DNA of 64,000 bases from an uncultured Eubacteriales bacterium. GTDB taxonomy: Bacteria; Bacillota; Clostridia; Oscillospirales; Acutalibacteraceae. The stretch is taken from positions 31,573 through 95,572 of the forward strand of contig CAKRRH010000006.1 in assembly GCA_934394855.1 (NCBI GenBank). Reading direction: 5' to 3'. The translations under genes and the position numbers were made by a program. A model generated the notes under the pieces. It searched no databases and was not told where the DNA came from. It saw only the letters and a list, made by a program, of their open reading frames with translations. Below, piece by piece: positions 1 through 7,155 of the stretch (its first letter is position 1; each line of letters starts with the position of its first letter).

Positions 1-461
1 TTGCCCGTTACCGAATGGTCGTTCTTTGATGTTTGCGCTGTCGAATCCTCGGATATGATGTAAACCTGCGCAATCGTTAATATATTATCCTCATCAAAAG
101 AATAGACGGTGTTTTGGGCAATATCCTTTTTGCTTGACTTGATCAGCTTGTAAACATTTGGATATTCCTCTTTGAATTTATCATCCACCGTGAAAGTTTC
201 ATCATTATCAAGTGCGGATTTTAGCTTGTAAAATTCATTTTTGTTGTAATCACCGTTTTCGCCGACTATATGTTCGCTTGATGTGACCGTGTCAAATTTT
301 GTGCGGACGGTTTTCGGCATACGAACGATCACGAATATTACAACACTTGTCAAAAATAATACGCTCAAAATTGTCGGAATCCATGAACGAAACTTTTTTG
401 CCTTGCCGACATGGTCAAGCTCATCATATATCGAATCGTCATAATCGCTGTATTCAGCCAT
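1..461 (-). CDS. Membrane-anchored hypothetical protein, C-terminus cut by window edge
   Basis: The frame is open from an ATG at 461 to the left edge, so about 153 residues are visible and the C-terminus is missing. The first ~28 residues are acidic (MAEYSDYDDSIYDELDH) and then basic. One transmembrane helix follows at about residues 30-51 (WIPTILSVLFLTSVVIFVIV), and the rest is a hydrophilic domain probably outside the membrane. The start codon lies inside the end of rsmA (8-nt overlap), and AGGTAG just upstream can serve as ribosome binding site, so the two genes are probably co-transcribed and translationally coupled. I do not recognise the family. The layout, a short cytoplasmic tail, one helix and an extracellular domain, is seen in many unrelated proteins, so no function is assigned. 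Confidence 0.75.
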   Translation of the reverse strand, partial: MAEYSDYDDSIYDELDHVGKAKKFRSWIPTILSVLFLTSVVIFVIVRMPKTVRTKFDTVTSSEHIVGENGDYNKNEFYKLKSALDNDETFTVDDKFKEEYPNVYKLIKSSKKDIAQNTVYSFDEDNILTIAQVYIISEDSTAQTSKNDHSVTG

Positions 462-1329
462 TTTCACTACCTCCGAAAAGTATGTTTGACAGCATTGCGA
501 ATTGCTCAAGACTTAGCTCCTCGGCTCTTGCAGTCGGTTTTAATCCGCATTTTTCGATTGCTCCGCTAACCGTTTGTTTATCGATTGAAAGCGAGCCGGA
601 GAGCGAATTTGACAATGTTTTTCGCCTCATTGAGAATGCCGCTTTGACGGTTTTGAACAAGTCCGCCTCATTATTTACCGAAACAGGCGCGTCGTTGTGA
701 AGCGTTAATTTGATTACGCTTGAATCGACCTTCGGAGAGGGCATGAAGCATTCTCTTCCGACATCAAACAAAATCTCGGCGTTTGCATAATAGCTGACCG
801 CCGCAGTGACTGCTCCGCAAGCACGAGTGCCCATTTTTGCACAAAGCCTGTCCGCAGCTTCCTTTTGAACCATTACCGTTATGTTCTCGATCGGAAGCCG
901 TGATTCAAGCAGATTCATTATTATCGGGGAGGTGATGTAATAGGGGAGATTTGCGCATACGCAAACGGGCATATCGCCGAATTTCTCATTGATAAGCGCT
1001 TTTAAATCAAGTTTCATTGCGTCGCCGAATACCACTTCAACATTATCGCATCCGTCAAGCGTTTTTGAAAGTATCGGCAAAAGCCGCCGATCAAGCTCAA
1101 TCGATATGACCTTTTTTGCGACCTTTGAAAGCTCACGGGTCAAAACGCCGACTCCTGGGCCGATCTCAATTACTCCGATGTCTTTTGCTCCCGAAAGCTC
1201 CGCCATTTTCGGGCAAACGCCGTCGTCGATTATGAAGTTCTGACCGAGCGCCTTTGAGAATGTAAATCCATGCTTTTTAAGCAGCCGACCGACATAATCC
1301 ATGTCGCATAAATTTATATTATCCGCCAA
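454..1329 (-). CDS. rsmA: 16S rRNA (adenine1518/1519-N6)-dimethyltransferase RsmA (KsgA)
   Basis: This enzyme dimethylates two adjacent adenines in the 3'-terminal helix of 16S rRNA using S-adenosylmethionine, a late step of 30S subunit maturation. At 291 residues it has the normal family length. Visible motifs are GQNFIID (residues 29-35), the SAM-binding loop IEIGPGVG (54-61), the catalytic NLPY (127-130) and PSPKVDSSV further on, followed by the helical C-terminal domain. Translation most likely starts at TTG 1329, because AAGAGG lies nine bases upstream. The next ATG (residue 10) is not preceded by such a site. Its 3' end overlaps the partial membrane-protein gene by 8 nt. Family identity is certain from the motifs. 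Confidence 0.96.
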   Translation of the reverse strand: MADNINLCDMDYVGRLLKKHGFTFSKALGQNFIIDDGVCPKMAELSGAKDIGVIEIGPGVGVLTRELSKVAKKVISIELDRRLLPILSKTLDGCDNVEVVFGDAMKLDLKALINEKFGDMPVCVCANLPYYITSPIIMNLLESRLPIENITVMVQKEAADRLCAKMGTRACGAVTAAVSYYANAEILFDVGRECFMPSPKVDSSVIKLTLHNDAPVSVNNEADLFKTVKAAFSMRRKTLSNSLSGSLSIDKQTVSGAIEKCGLKPTARAEELSLEQFAMLSNILFGGSENG

Positions 1330-1409
1330 ATTACAATACCTCTTATTTTATCGTTTATAATATAATAAATATTGTAGCATAATCGGGCGGATAAATAAAG
1401 TAAAATATC

Positions 1410-1438
1410 TTGAAAAATGCGGATAAATGTTGTAAAAT
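1410..1438 (+). promoter_or_regulatory. Sigma-A type promoter for the dCMP deaminase gene
   Basis: TTGAAA (1410-1415) and TAAAAT (1433-1438) are separated by exactly 17 bases and lie 40 bases upstream of the start codon at 1478. The spacing and the near-consensus hexamers support a housekeeping promoter. Confidence 0.6.
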
Positions 1439-1477
1439 AAATATTAACATTGTATCAATAGGGAGAGTGAGCGTTAT

Positions 1478-1975
1478 ATGGGCGAGTTTGGCAGAACCGA
1501 CAAGATGAATTATTATCTTGACATTGCGCAAACCGTTGCCGAAAGGGGAACTTGTCTGCGGCGAAATTTCGGAGCAATCATTGTGAATAATGATGAAATC
1601 ATTTCAACAGGCTACAACGGAGCGCCCAGAGGCAGAAAAAACTGCGTTGACCTGAAGTTCTGTATGCGTGAAAAACTCAACATTCCGAGAGGCGAGCGAT
1701 ATGAGCTATGCAGGAGCGTTCACGCAGAAGCAAACTGCATTATCAGTGCCGAGCGTACCGACATGATCGGCTCAACGCTCTATCTTGCTTGCATAAAACC
1801 GCTCACAGGCGAGATTATGGGCGGGACAACCTGCTGCTCAATGTGCAAGCGGCTCGTAATCAACGCAGGAATCACACAGGTCGTTGTTCGCGAATCAAAG
1901 AATGAATATACCGTATATGATGTAAATGAGTGGATTGAAAACGACGATTCGCTGTCGGGTCAGTTTGGCTATTAA
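1478..1975 (+). CDS. Deoxycytidylate (dCMP) deaminase family protein
   Basis: The protein belongs to the zinc-dependent cytidine/deoxycytidylate deaminase fold and most resembles dCMP deaminases, which convert dCMP to dUMP for dTTP synthesis. In the 165 residues the zinc ligands and catalytic Glu are visible as HAE (82-84) and the cysteine pair C120/C123 in CCSMCKR, where many relatives have PCxxC. The N-terminal part GAIIVNNDEIISTGYNGAPRG is typical of the dCMP/ComEB branch. Start ATG 1478 has GGGAG upstream; an internal ATG at residue 10 (KMNYYLD) is an alternative. It is divergent from rsmA and sits upstream of metG with a 93-base gap. ComEB-type competence proteins share this domain, but no other competence gene is nearby. 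Confidence 0.88.
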   Translation: MGEFGRTDKMNYYLDIAQTVAERGTCLRRNFGAIIVNNDEIISTGYNGAPRGRKNCVDLKFCMREKLNIPRGERYELCRSVHAEANCIISAERTDMIGSTLYLACIKPLTGEIMGGTTCCSMCKRLVINAGITQVVVRESKNEYTVYDVNEWIENDDSLSGQFGY

Positions 1976-2068
1976 AACGGGCATAATAATGCATTATACG
2001 ATCATTTTTATTATAATTTAGGTTATTTTTATTTATAAGTAATATACAAAAAAGGAGAAAAACACATC

Positions 2069-4006
2069 ATGGCAGAAAAATTCTACATTACCACCCCGAT
2101 TTATTATCCGTCGGGCAACCCGCATATCGGACATTGCTACACAACGGTCGCTTGCGACTCAATAGCACGGTATAAACGAATGCAGGGCTATGATGTAATG
2201 TTTTTGACAGGAACCGATGAGCACGGTCAGAAAATCGAGCAAAAGGCGGCTGAAGCAGGCGTCACACCTAAGCAATATGTTGACGACATTGTTGTGAACT
2301 TCAAAAAGCTGTGGAGCTTCATGAACATCAGCTACGACAGATATATCCGCACGACCGACGATTATCATATTAAATCGGTTCAGACGATTTTCAAAAAGCT
2401 CTATGATAAAGGATACATTTACAAAGGCGAATATAAAGGCAAATATTGCACTCCGTGCGAGTCGTTTTGGACAGAAAGCCAGCTAAAGGACGGAAAATGC
2501 CCCGATTGCGGAAGAGATGTAATCGACGCTTGCGAAGAGGCATATTTCTTCAAGATGTCGCCGTTTGCCGACAGAATCGAGAAATTGCTTACCGAAACAG
2601 ACTATCTTCGCCCGAAGACCCGTGCAACCGAGCTTGTAAATAACTTCATCAAACCCGGTCTTGAGGATCTCTGTGTTTCAAGAACCTCGTTTAAATGGGG
2701 CATTCCGGTAACATTTGACGAAAAGCACGTTATATATGTTTGGGTAGACGCACTTTCAAACTATATTTCGGCGCTCGGTTATGAAAACGAAAAATATGAC
2801 GATTACGATAGGTTCTGGCCGGCTGATGTTCACATGGTCGCAAAGGATATCATGCGTTTTCATGCAATAATTTGGCCTGCAATCCTGATGGCGCTTGATC
2901 TGCCGCTTCCAAAGCATTTGGCGGTTCACGGCTGGATAACATTTAACGGTCAAAAGATGTCAAAATCAATCGGTAATGTCGTTGATCCGTTCGTGCTCGG
3001 CGAGCGTTACGGCGCAGACGCAATTCGCTATCATATTTTGCGTGAAATGGCGCTCGGTGCAGACAGTTCATTCTCAAATGAGATCATGATCGGACGAATC
3101 AACACCGACCTTGCAAACGGACTCGGAAACCTTGTTTCCCGCACCGTTGCGATGATTGAAAAATATTTTGGCGGCACATTGCCCGAAAACCGTCAGTCGG
3201 GAGAGCATGATGACGAATTGATTTCGCTTGCAACCTCGCTCAAAGCAAAGGTTGACGAATATATGGACAACACACAGCTTCAAAACGCTCTTGTTGAGAT
3301 TTTCAAGGTTGTGTCGGCGGCAAATAAATATATCGACGAAACAGAACCGTGGGTTCTTGCAAAGGACGAGGCAAATAAACCCCGACTTGCCTGCGTTTTG
3401 TATAATCTCTGCGAAGCTATCAGAATCACCACAACGCTTTTGTCTGCGTTCATGCCGGGCACAATGCCGAAAGCATGGGAGCAGCTCGGCGTTACCGAAT
3501 ATGCGACATATGAAAATGCCGACAAATTCGGCGTTCCGACAACACTCACCGTTAAAAAGGGCGATGTTTTGTTCCCGAGAATTGATGTTGAAAAGGAAAT
3601 TGATGAGCTCAACGCAATGTTGAAAGAAAAAATGGATAAAGCGGCAAAGGCAAATGATAAAGCCGATTTTGTTCCGTTTGGCGATGAGATTACCATTGAC
3701 GATTTTGCAAAACCAGACCTTCGTGTTGCAAAGGTGTTGGCTTGCGAGCCGGTCAAAAAGGCGAAAAAGCTTTTGAAGCTGACGCTTGATGACGGAAGCG
3801 GCAGCGAGAGAATCGTTGCGTCCGGCATTGCGCAATATTATAAACCCGAACAGCTTGTCGGCAAAAAGGTTATTGTTGTGGCAAACCTTAAGCCCGTCAC
3901 TCTTTGCGGCGTCGAAAGCCACGGAATGATTTTGGCGGCAGACACAAAAGACGGCGTCAGCGTTTTGTTCGCACCCGACCTGCCTGTCGGCTCAAAGCTC
4001 AGATAA
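2069..4006 (+). CDS. metG: Methionyl-tRNA synthetase with C-terminal tRNA-binding domain
   Basis: MetG charges tRNA-Met with methionine at the expense of ATP. Of its 645 residues the N-terminal class I catalytic domain shows the HIGH-type motif PHIGH (about 18-22) and KMSKS (about 296-300). A single CxxC...CxxC zinc knuckle (C127, C130, C144, C147) lies in the connective peptide. The anticodon-binding helical domain follows. The last ~105 residues are the EMAP-II/Trbp111-like tRNA-binding domain (DLRVAKVLACEPV ... VVANLKPV ... GMILAA), which also dimerises the enzyme. A strong ribosome binding site AAAGGAGAAA precedes ATG 2069. It is followed by a short hairpin and then tatD, a gene order common in Firmicutes. 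Confidence 0.97.
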   Translation: MAEKFYITTPIYYPSGNPHIGHCYTTVACDSIARYKRMQGYDVMFLTGTDEHGQKIEQKAAEAGVTPKQYVDDIVVNFKKLWSFMNISYDRYIRTTDDYHIKSVQTIFKKLYDKGYIYKGEYKGKYCTPCESFWTESQLKDGKCPDCGRDVIDACEEAYFFKMSPFADRIEKLLTETDYLRPKTRATELVNNFIKPGLEDLCVSRTSFKWGIPVTFDEKHVIYVWVDALSNYISALGYENEKYDDYDRFWPADVHMVAKDIMRFHAIIWPAILMALDLPLPKHLAVHGWITFNGQKMSKSIGNVVDPFVLGERYGADAIRYHILREMALGADSSFSNEIMIGRINTDLANGLGNLVSRTVAMIEKYFGGTLPENRQSGEHDDELISLATSLKAKVDEYMDNTQLQNALVEIFKVVSAANKYIDETEPWVLAKDEANKPRLACVLYNLCEAIRITTTLLSAFMPGTMPKAWEQLGVTEYATYENADKFGVPTTLTVKKGDVLFPRIDVEKEIDELNAMLKEKMDKAAKANDKADFVPFGDEITIDDFAKPDLRVAKVLACEPVKKAKKLLKLTLDDGSGSERIVASGIAQYYKPEQLVGKKVIVVANLKPVTLCGVESHGMILAADTKDGVSVLFAPDLPVGSKLR

Positions 4007-4028
4007 TTTTATATAATATTCGATATTC

Positions 4029-4053
4029 GGGGGAGCGGTTTCGTTCCCCTTTT
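4029..4053 (+). terminator. Weak hairpin terminator or attenuator between metG and tatD
   Basis: GGGGA and TCCCC pair around a short GC-containing loop and are followed by TTTT. The stem is short, so read-through into tatD, 22 bases downstream, is likely. Confidence 0.5.
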
Positions 4054-4074
4054 ATACTATTTTGAGGTGTATTT

Positions 4075-4830
4075 ATGGGAATGATCGACACCCATGCGCA
4101 TTATGACGCAAGTCAGTTTGACGGTGAGCGTGACGAGGTTATCCGTGATGTTTTTGCAAACGGCGTTGATAAAATCATCACCTGCGCAACGAATTTTGAG
4201 GACGGCGCTAATGTGCTGGAGCTTTGCGAAAAATATGACGGAATGTATGCGGCAATCGGCATATATCCTCATGAAACGGTGAAATATGAATGGGACAAGC
4301 AGCGGCTTGTCGATATGATTTCTCATGAGAAGGTTGTGGCGGTAGGTGAAATCGGCCTTGATTATTATTATGACGATTCGCCGAAAGACACGCAAATCAA
4401 ATGGGTCGAAAATCAGTTAGCACTTGCAAATGAGCTTGATTTGCCGATCAGCTTTCATGACAGAGAGGCACATTTTGACACAATGGAGCTGCTGAAAAAA
4501 TATCGTCCAAAGGGTGTTGTTCATTGCTTTTCGGGAAGTGTGGAGTCGGCAAAGGAAACGGTGAAGCTCGGACTCTCACTCGGAATCGGCGGAGTGCTTA
4601 CCTTTAAAAATGCAAGAGTGCTGCCCGAAGTTGTAAAGGCAGTTTCGCTTGACAAACTCGTTCTTGAAACCGATGCGCCATATATGTCGCCGACGCCGTT
4701 CAGAGGCAAACGCAACCGCTCGGATTATATGATTTATGTGGCTGAAAAAATAGCTGAAATCAAGAACGAAACGGTTGAAAAGGTGATTGATGAAACATCA
4801 CAAAATGCCAAAAAATTATTTAATATATAA
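4075..4830 (+). CDS. tatD: TatD family metal-dependent 3'-5' DNase
   Basis: TatD family hydrolases are two-metal TIM-barrel nucleases implicated in DNA repair and 3' end trimming. The 251 residues carry the expected metal ligands in order: DTHAHYD near the N-terminus, GEIGLDYY with its Glu, SFHDREA, VVHCFSGS and LETDAPY close to the C-terminus. Length and motif order match the family throughout. The gene directly follows metG, a frequent arrangement in Firmicutes (metG-tatD/yabD), and precedes the YfbR-like gene by 18 bases, suggesting one transcript. The ribosome binding site is GAGGTG. Confidence 0.95.
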   Translation: MGMIDTHAHYDASQFDGERDEVIRDVFANGVDKIITCATNFEDGANVLELCEKYDGMYAAIGIYPHETVKYEWDKQRLVDMISHEKVVAVGEIGLDYYYDDSPKDTQIKWVENQLALANELDLPISFHDREAHFDTMELLKKYRPKGVVHCFSGSVESAKETVKLGLSLGIGGVLTFKNARVLPEVVKAVSLDKLVLETDAPYMSPTPFRGKRNRSDYMIYVAEKIAEIKNETVEKVIDETSQNAKKLFNI

Positions 4831-4848
4831 AAATCGGGGGGATTTAAA

Positions 4849-5430
4849 ATGAGCAGTACAAGTCATTTCTTTGCGCTTGTTTCGCGAATGAAATATATCA
4901 ATCGTTGGGCGCTGATGAAGAATACATCAAACGAAAACCTGTGTGAACATTCCTTTGAAGTCGCAATAATCGCCCATGCACTGTGCATTATCGGAAATGA
5001 GCGGCTCAGTCGCAATTATGACGCCGACAAAGCGTCAGTTTTTGCGCTCTATCATGATTTTACCGAGATAATCACGGGCGATATGCCGACGCCGATAAAA
5101 TATAAAAACGATACGCTTAAAACGGCATATAAAAATATCGAGCGTGAAACGGCGCAGTCGCTGGTTGAATATTTGCCGAATGATTTGAAAGGCGAGTATG
5201 AAAAAATCATGCTGGATATTCCCGATGAACTGAAGCCGATAATTAAAGCGGCGGACAAAATTTCGGCGCTGATCAAATGCACCGAAGAGATGAAGATGGG
5301 CAATAATGAGTTCAAAACCGCAAAGCAAAGCACCTATGAGGCAATAAAGAAAATGAATTTGCCCGAGGCGAATATGTTCTTAGATGAGTTTATGCCGAGC
5401 TATTCGCTCACGCTTGATGAACTGAAATAA
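4849..5430 (+). CDS. yfbR: HD-domain 5'-deoxynucleotidase, YfbR-like
   Basis: YfbR-type enzymes dephosphorylate deoxyribonucleoside 5'-monophosphates. The 193-residue protein starts with the characteristic HFFALVSRMKYINRWALM segment and has the first metal His in NLCEHSFEVA, the HD dyad in LYHDFTEI, and a later Asp in IIKAADKISALIKC, which together complete the HD-domain metal site. Length matches the family. GGGGGG upstream of ATG 4849 is the ribosome binding site, and the gene sits 18 bases after tatD. A strong bidirectional terminator follows immediately. Along with the dCMP deaminase nearby it would influence dNTP pools (inference). Confidence 0.9.
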   Translation: MSSTSHFFALVSRMKYINRWALMKNTSNENLCEHSFEVAIIAHALCIIGNERLSRNYDADKASVFALYHDFTEIITGDMPTPIKYKNDTLKTAYKNIERETAQSLVEYLPNDLKGEYEKIMLDIPDELKPIIKAADKISALIKCTEEMKMGNNEFKTAKQSTYEAIKKMNLPEANMFLDEFMPSYSLTLDELK

Positions 5431-5432
5431 TA

Positions 5433-5466
5433 AAAAAAGGGTGGATTTTAAATCCACCCTTTTTTT
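5433..5466. terminator. Strong bidirectional intrinsic terminator
   Basis: A perfect inverted repeat, AAAAAAGGGTGGATTT paired with AAATCCACCCTTTTTT, sits directly after the YfbR-like stop codon. It has T-runs on both strands, so it can end the plus-strand metG-tatD-yfbR transcript and also any minus-strand transcript arriving from the 5.5-7.7 kb island. Confidence 0.9.
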
Positions 5467-5474
5467 ATATATAT

Positions 5475-5514
5475 TTTTAGTTGTAACCTTGCCGGTGCTG
5501 TCTACCGTTGCAAC
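5475..5514 (-). pseudogene. Remnant of a bacterial Ig-like (Big_2) domain, 3' piece
   Basis: On the minus strand this stretch reads VATVDSTGKVTTKN without a start codon. VATVDS-GKVT is the hallmark end strand of the Big_2 fold found in surface adhesins and toxins. The complementary front part of the same domain lies at 6030-6089. Joining 6030 directly to 5514 would give a continuous SSSNTN-VATVDSTGKVT sequence. The downstream part is lost at the terminator at 5466. The call is based on motif recognition only. Confidence 0.5.
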
Positions 5515-5537
5515 GCAAGAAAATTTGATGATCGTGC

Positions 5538-5975
5538 TCAGCCTTCGCTGTCAGTTTTTTTCTTATCATTTATTTTTTTATAAAATGAAAAAACGAAAAA
5601 TGACAATAACCAATCTATTATTACAATAAACAAAACAATAATTTCTACGCCTAACAAAATACCTCGATAATCTTGAGCATAGACATTTTTAAATTGTAAG
5701 GACCGGCAATACAAAACCAATGTAATTGCGACCGACATGATAGTGAATATTATGGATTTTATATTTAGCACGCGTTTATTCTTTTCTTTCACCACCGCAA
5801 TAAATGAATATGCTGTGCTGTACGCAAAAAGCAGCAGTATGGAAATGGCTGATCCAAAAAACACACATTCTATTTTTATAAAATAACTCAACATACCGTA
5901 TAAAGATATAAAGAACAAAGCGTTTATCAGATATAATAAAATCGCAAATTTTGATAAATAATTATTCTTTTTCAA
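5538..5975 (-). CDS. Four-helix membrane protein, possible immunity protein
   Basis: About 145 residues with four predicted transmembrane helices: the first at SKFAILLYLINALFFISLYG, then FGSAISILLLFAYSTAYSF, SIIFTIMSVAITLVLYC and VEIIVLFIVIIDWLLSFFVF. It ends in a lysine-rich tail. I choose TTG 5975 as start because AAGGAG ends nine bases upstream; the longer frame to 5996 would place that site inside the gene. The last third (IKSIIFTIMSV...IVIIDWLLS...KKINDKKK) resembles the protein at 6128-6532 (IKFRSLLIMVV...FVAIDWCLS...KQIIDKKNA), so the two are probable paralogues. A coding remnant ends with TAA exactly at its ribosome binding site, the arrangement expected of a toxin followed by its immunity gene. 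The function is inferred from context only. Confidence 0.7.
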   Translation of the reverse strand: MKKNNYLSKFAILLYLINALFFISLYGMLSYFIKIECVFFGSAISILLLFAYSTAYSFIAVVKEKNKRVLNIKSIIFTIMSVAITLVLYCRSLQFKNVYAQDYRGILLGVEIIVLFIVIIDWLLSFFVFSFYKKINDKKKTDSEG

Positions 5976-5983
5976 GAAAACAC

Positions 5984-6098
5984 TCTCCTTACTCAATAAG
6001 ATAGTCTGAATTTTTACTCATAACTTCATATTCGTGTTGCTTGATGACCACGAAACACCGCCCTCGGTAACCTTTGCCGTTAGGTTTGGTTTTCCCCC
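5984..6098 (-). pseudogene. Coding remnant ending at the ribosome binding site of the downstream membrane gene
   Basis: One minus-strand frame without a start codon reads TKPNGKGYRGRCFVVIKQ and onward to KNSDYLIE-stop, its TAA overlapping the AAGGAG of the next gene. A second frame over the same bases (6030-6089) reads PNLTAKVTEGG-VSWSSSNTN, the front of a Big_2 Ig-like domain. The two readings cannot both be original. The simplest account is a Big_2 coding sequence joined at about 6030 to the last dozen codons of another gene. This is a fragment, not a functional gene. Confidence 0.45.
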
Positions 6099-6127
6099 CC
6101 GACAAACCGTCGGGGGGGGGATTGTGA
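6094..6127. repeat. G-tract hairpin repeat, copy 1
   Basis: CCCCCCCCGAC, a loop of about 5 bases, and GTCGGGGGGGG form a perfect hairpin directly downstream (minus strand) of the membrane gene at 6128, followed by GATTATGCAT, which holds that gene's stop codon. A similar hairpin with the same GATTATGCAT follows the next gene (6694-6730). No T-run follows on either strand, so it is not an ordinary terminator. Confidence 0.7.
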
Positions 6128-6532
6128 TTATGCATTTTTCTTATCAATAATTTGTTTTGTTATAAGTAAGATTATATTAGACAAACACCAATCAATCGCT
6201 ACAAATACAAATGCAAATACAATAAAAAGAATAATTGAGGCATGAAAATAATCAATATATAAATCATTGTTATACCATAAAGATATTATAAATAATGCTA
6301 TTGAACAAATAACAACCATAATTAAAAGCGATCTAAATTTTATTTTAATTGGTGACTTACTGTTTAATAACAGATATGTAATTATAGAATATAAAGAACT
6401 ATATGCAAACCAGAATATAGTTGCAATATAATCTAAATGAATTAAAAAAAGAACGATTGAAATTATCACTGCAACAAAATTAGAAATGTACAAAAATAAT
6501 TTGTATTTCTTTTTCGAATCGTATTTTAGCAT
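6128..6532 (-). CDS. Four-helix membrane protein, paralogue of the 5538-5975 product
   Basis: About 134 residues with four predicted helices (LFLYISNFVAVIISIVLFLI, YIATIFWFAYSSLYSIITYL, FRSLLIMVVICSIALFIISL, ASIILFIVFAFVFVAIDWCL) and a charged tail (TKQIIDKKNA). Start ATG 6532 is preferred because GGAG lies eight bases upstream; the GTG at 6541 would overlap that site. The C-terminal half resembles the protein encoded at 5538-5975, including the shared IDW-LS core. A broken reading frame ends six bases before its start codon, again suggesting a toxin C-terminus followed by an immunity gene. Base composition is clearly more AT-rich than in the flanking core genes. I know no named family for it. 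Confidence 0.7.
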   Translation of the reverse strand: MLKYDSKKKYKLFLYISNFVAVIISIVLFLIHLDYIATIFWFAYSSLYSIITYLLLNSKSPIKIKFRSLLIMVVICSIALFIISLWYNNDLYIDYFHASIILFIVFAFVFVAIDWCLSNIILLITKQIIDKKNA

Positions 6533-6537
6533 AAGTC

Positions 6538-6693
6538 TCACTCCAACAAGAATTTACCAACATTGTCCATAACATCTTTTCTATGTTGAATTTTAACATG
6601 AAAAGAGTTAACTGCTTCAAATAAAATAATATTATCGATATCAACCGCACCATTGCCACCATTTGTATCGAAATCAATATATATTTTTTTCTT
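6538..6693 (-). pseudogene. Coding remnant (possible toxin C-terminus) upstream of the paralogous membrane gene
   Basis: A minus-strand frame without a start codon reads KKKIYIDFDTNGGNG, then a mixed charged and hydrophobic stretch, and ends KDVMDNVGKFLLE-stop. The composition is protein-like. The TGA sits six bases before the start codon of the membrane gene at 6532. The frame is the same as that of the gene ending at 6724, from which it is separated by a stop and a G-tract hairpin. I read it as the tail of a lost gene. A different frame here is also open for 65 codons, so the choice rests on protein-likeness and on its end point. Confidence 0.4.
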
Positions 6694-6730
6694 ACCCCCG
6701 ACTAAACGCCGGGGGGAGTGAGATTATGCA
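6694..6730. repeat. G-tract hairpin repeat, copy 2
   Basis: CCCCCGACTAAACGCCGGGGG followed by GATTATGCAT aligns with copy 1 at 6094-6127. It again lies at the 3' end of a minus-strand gene and includes its stop codon. The stem is less perfect than in copy 1. Confidence 0.6.
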
Positions 6731-7137
6731 TCTGTTTGCCACCAGTAGCCTATATATGAGTCGGTGAGCGTTGCGACAAATAACTGATCGTTCCATTCGT
6801 TTTGAAAAACCATGGCAAAATCAATATCTGTTTCTTTAAGCACAGGTTGGGTATTTTCAACCCCAAAAAGGGAGTTTTTCCTCATTTGTAAAAAACAAGA
6901 AAATGAGATGGGCGTTGGTTTGGTGATGAACTCTTCCAAATACTTTTCCCACGGATATGGTTTATATTCAGGGGAGTGACTTTTTATTCGTTCATTGATA
7001 TAGTCATATCCCGTTTTTGCACAAGCATATCCGAACTCTGATAAGCTGCTATATTCGGACAATTCAGCTTTGAATATAAGTGTATACTCTTCAGGTGAGT
7101 TCAATCCGTTTTCAGTATCAAAATATTCATATGTCAT
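6724..7137 (-). CDS. Soluble acidic hypothetical protein in toxin/immunity-like island
   Basis: 137 residues without signal peptide or membrane segment, acidic and rich in aromatic residues (MTYEYFDTENGLNSPEEY at the start, SYIGYWWQTDA at the end). No motif I recognise. GAGGAG nine bases upstream supports ATG 7137. It lies 18 bases after the gene at 7156-7590 and is followed by a G-tract hairpin and a coding remnant. Small acidic cytoplasmic proteins of this kind are common as immunity proteins to polymorphic toxins, but no intact toxin gene is present, so this is only context. Confidence 0.65.
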   Translation of the reverse strand: MTYEYFDTENGLNSPEEYTLIFKAELSEYSSLSEFGYACAKTGYDYINERIKSHSPEYKPYPWEKYLEEFITKPTPISFSCFLQMRKNSLFGVENTQPVLKETDIDFAMVFQNEWNDQLFVATLTDSYIGYWWQTDA

Positions 7138-7155
7138 AATAATTCGCTCCTCATT

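Noticed and set aside
3074..3922. Long antisense open frames (282 and 182 codons) inside metG
   Set aside because: metG is certain on the plus strand; the antisense translations are low-complexity, rich in Cys, His and Phe, with no start signals or family resemblance.
6480..6677. Open frame of 65 codons on the minus strand over the remnant at 6538-6693
   Set aside because: The alternate frame, which ends next to the downstream start codon, is more protein-like; this one crosses into the membrane gene and has no ribosome binding site.
6694..6730. G-tract hairpin as an integron attC site
   Set aside because: It lacks the RYYYAAC and GTTRRRY core sites, and no integrase is present; only its position after genes is similar.
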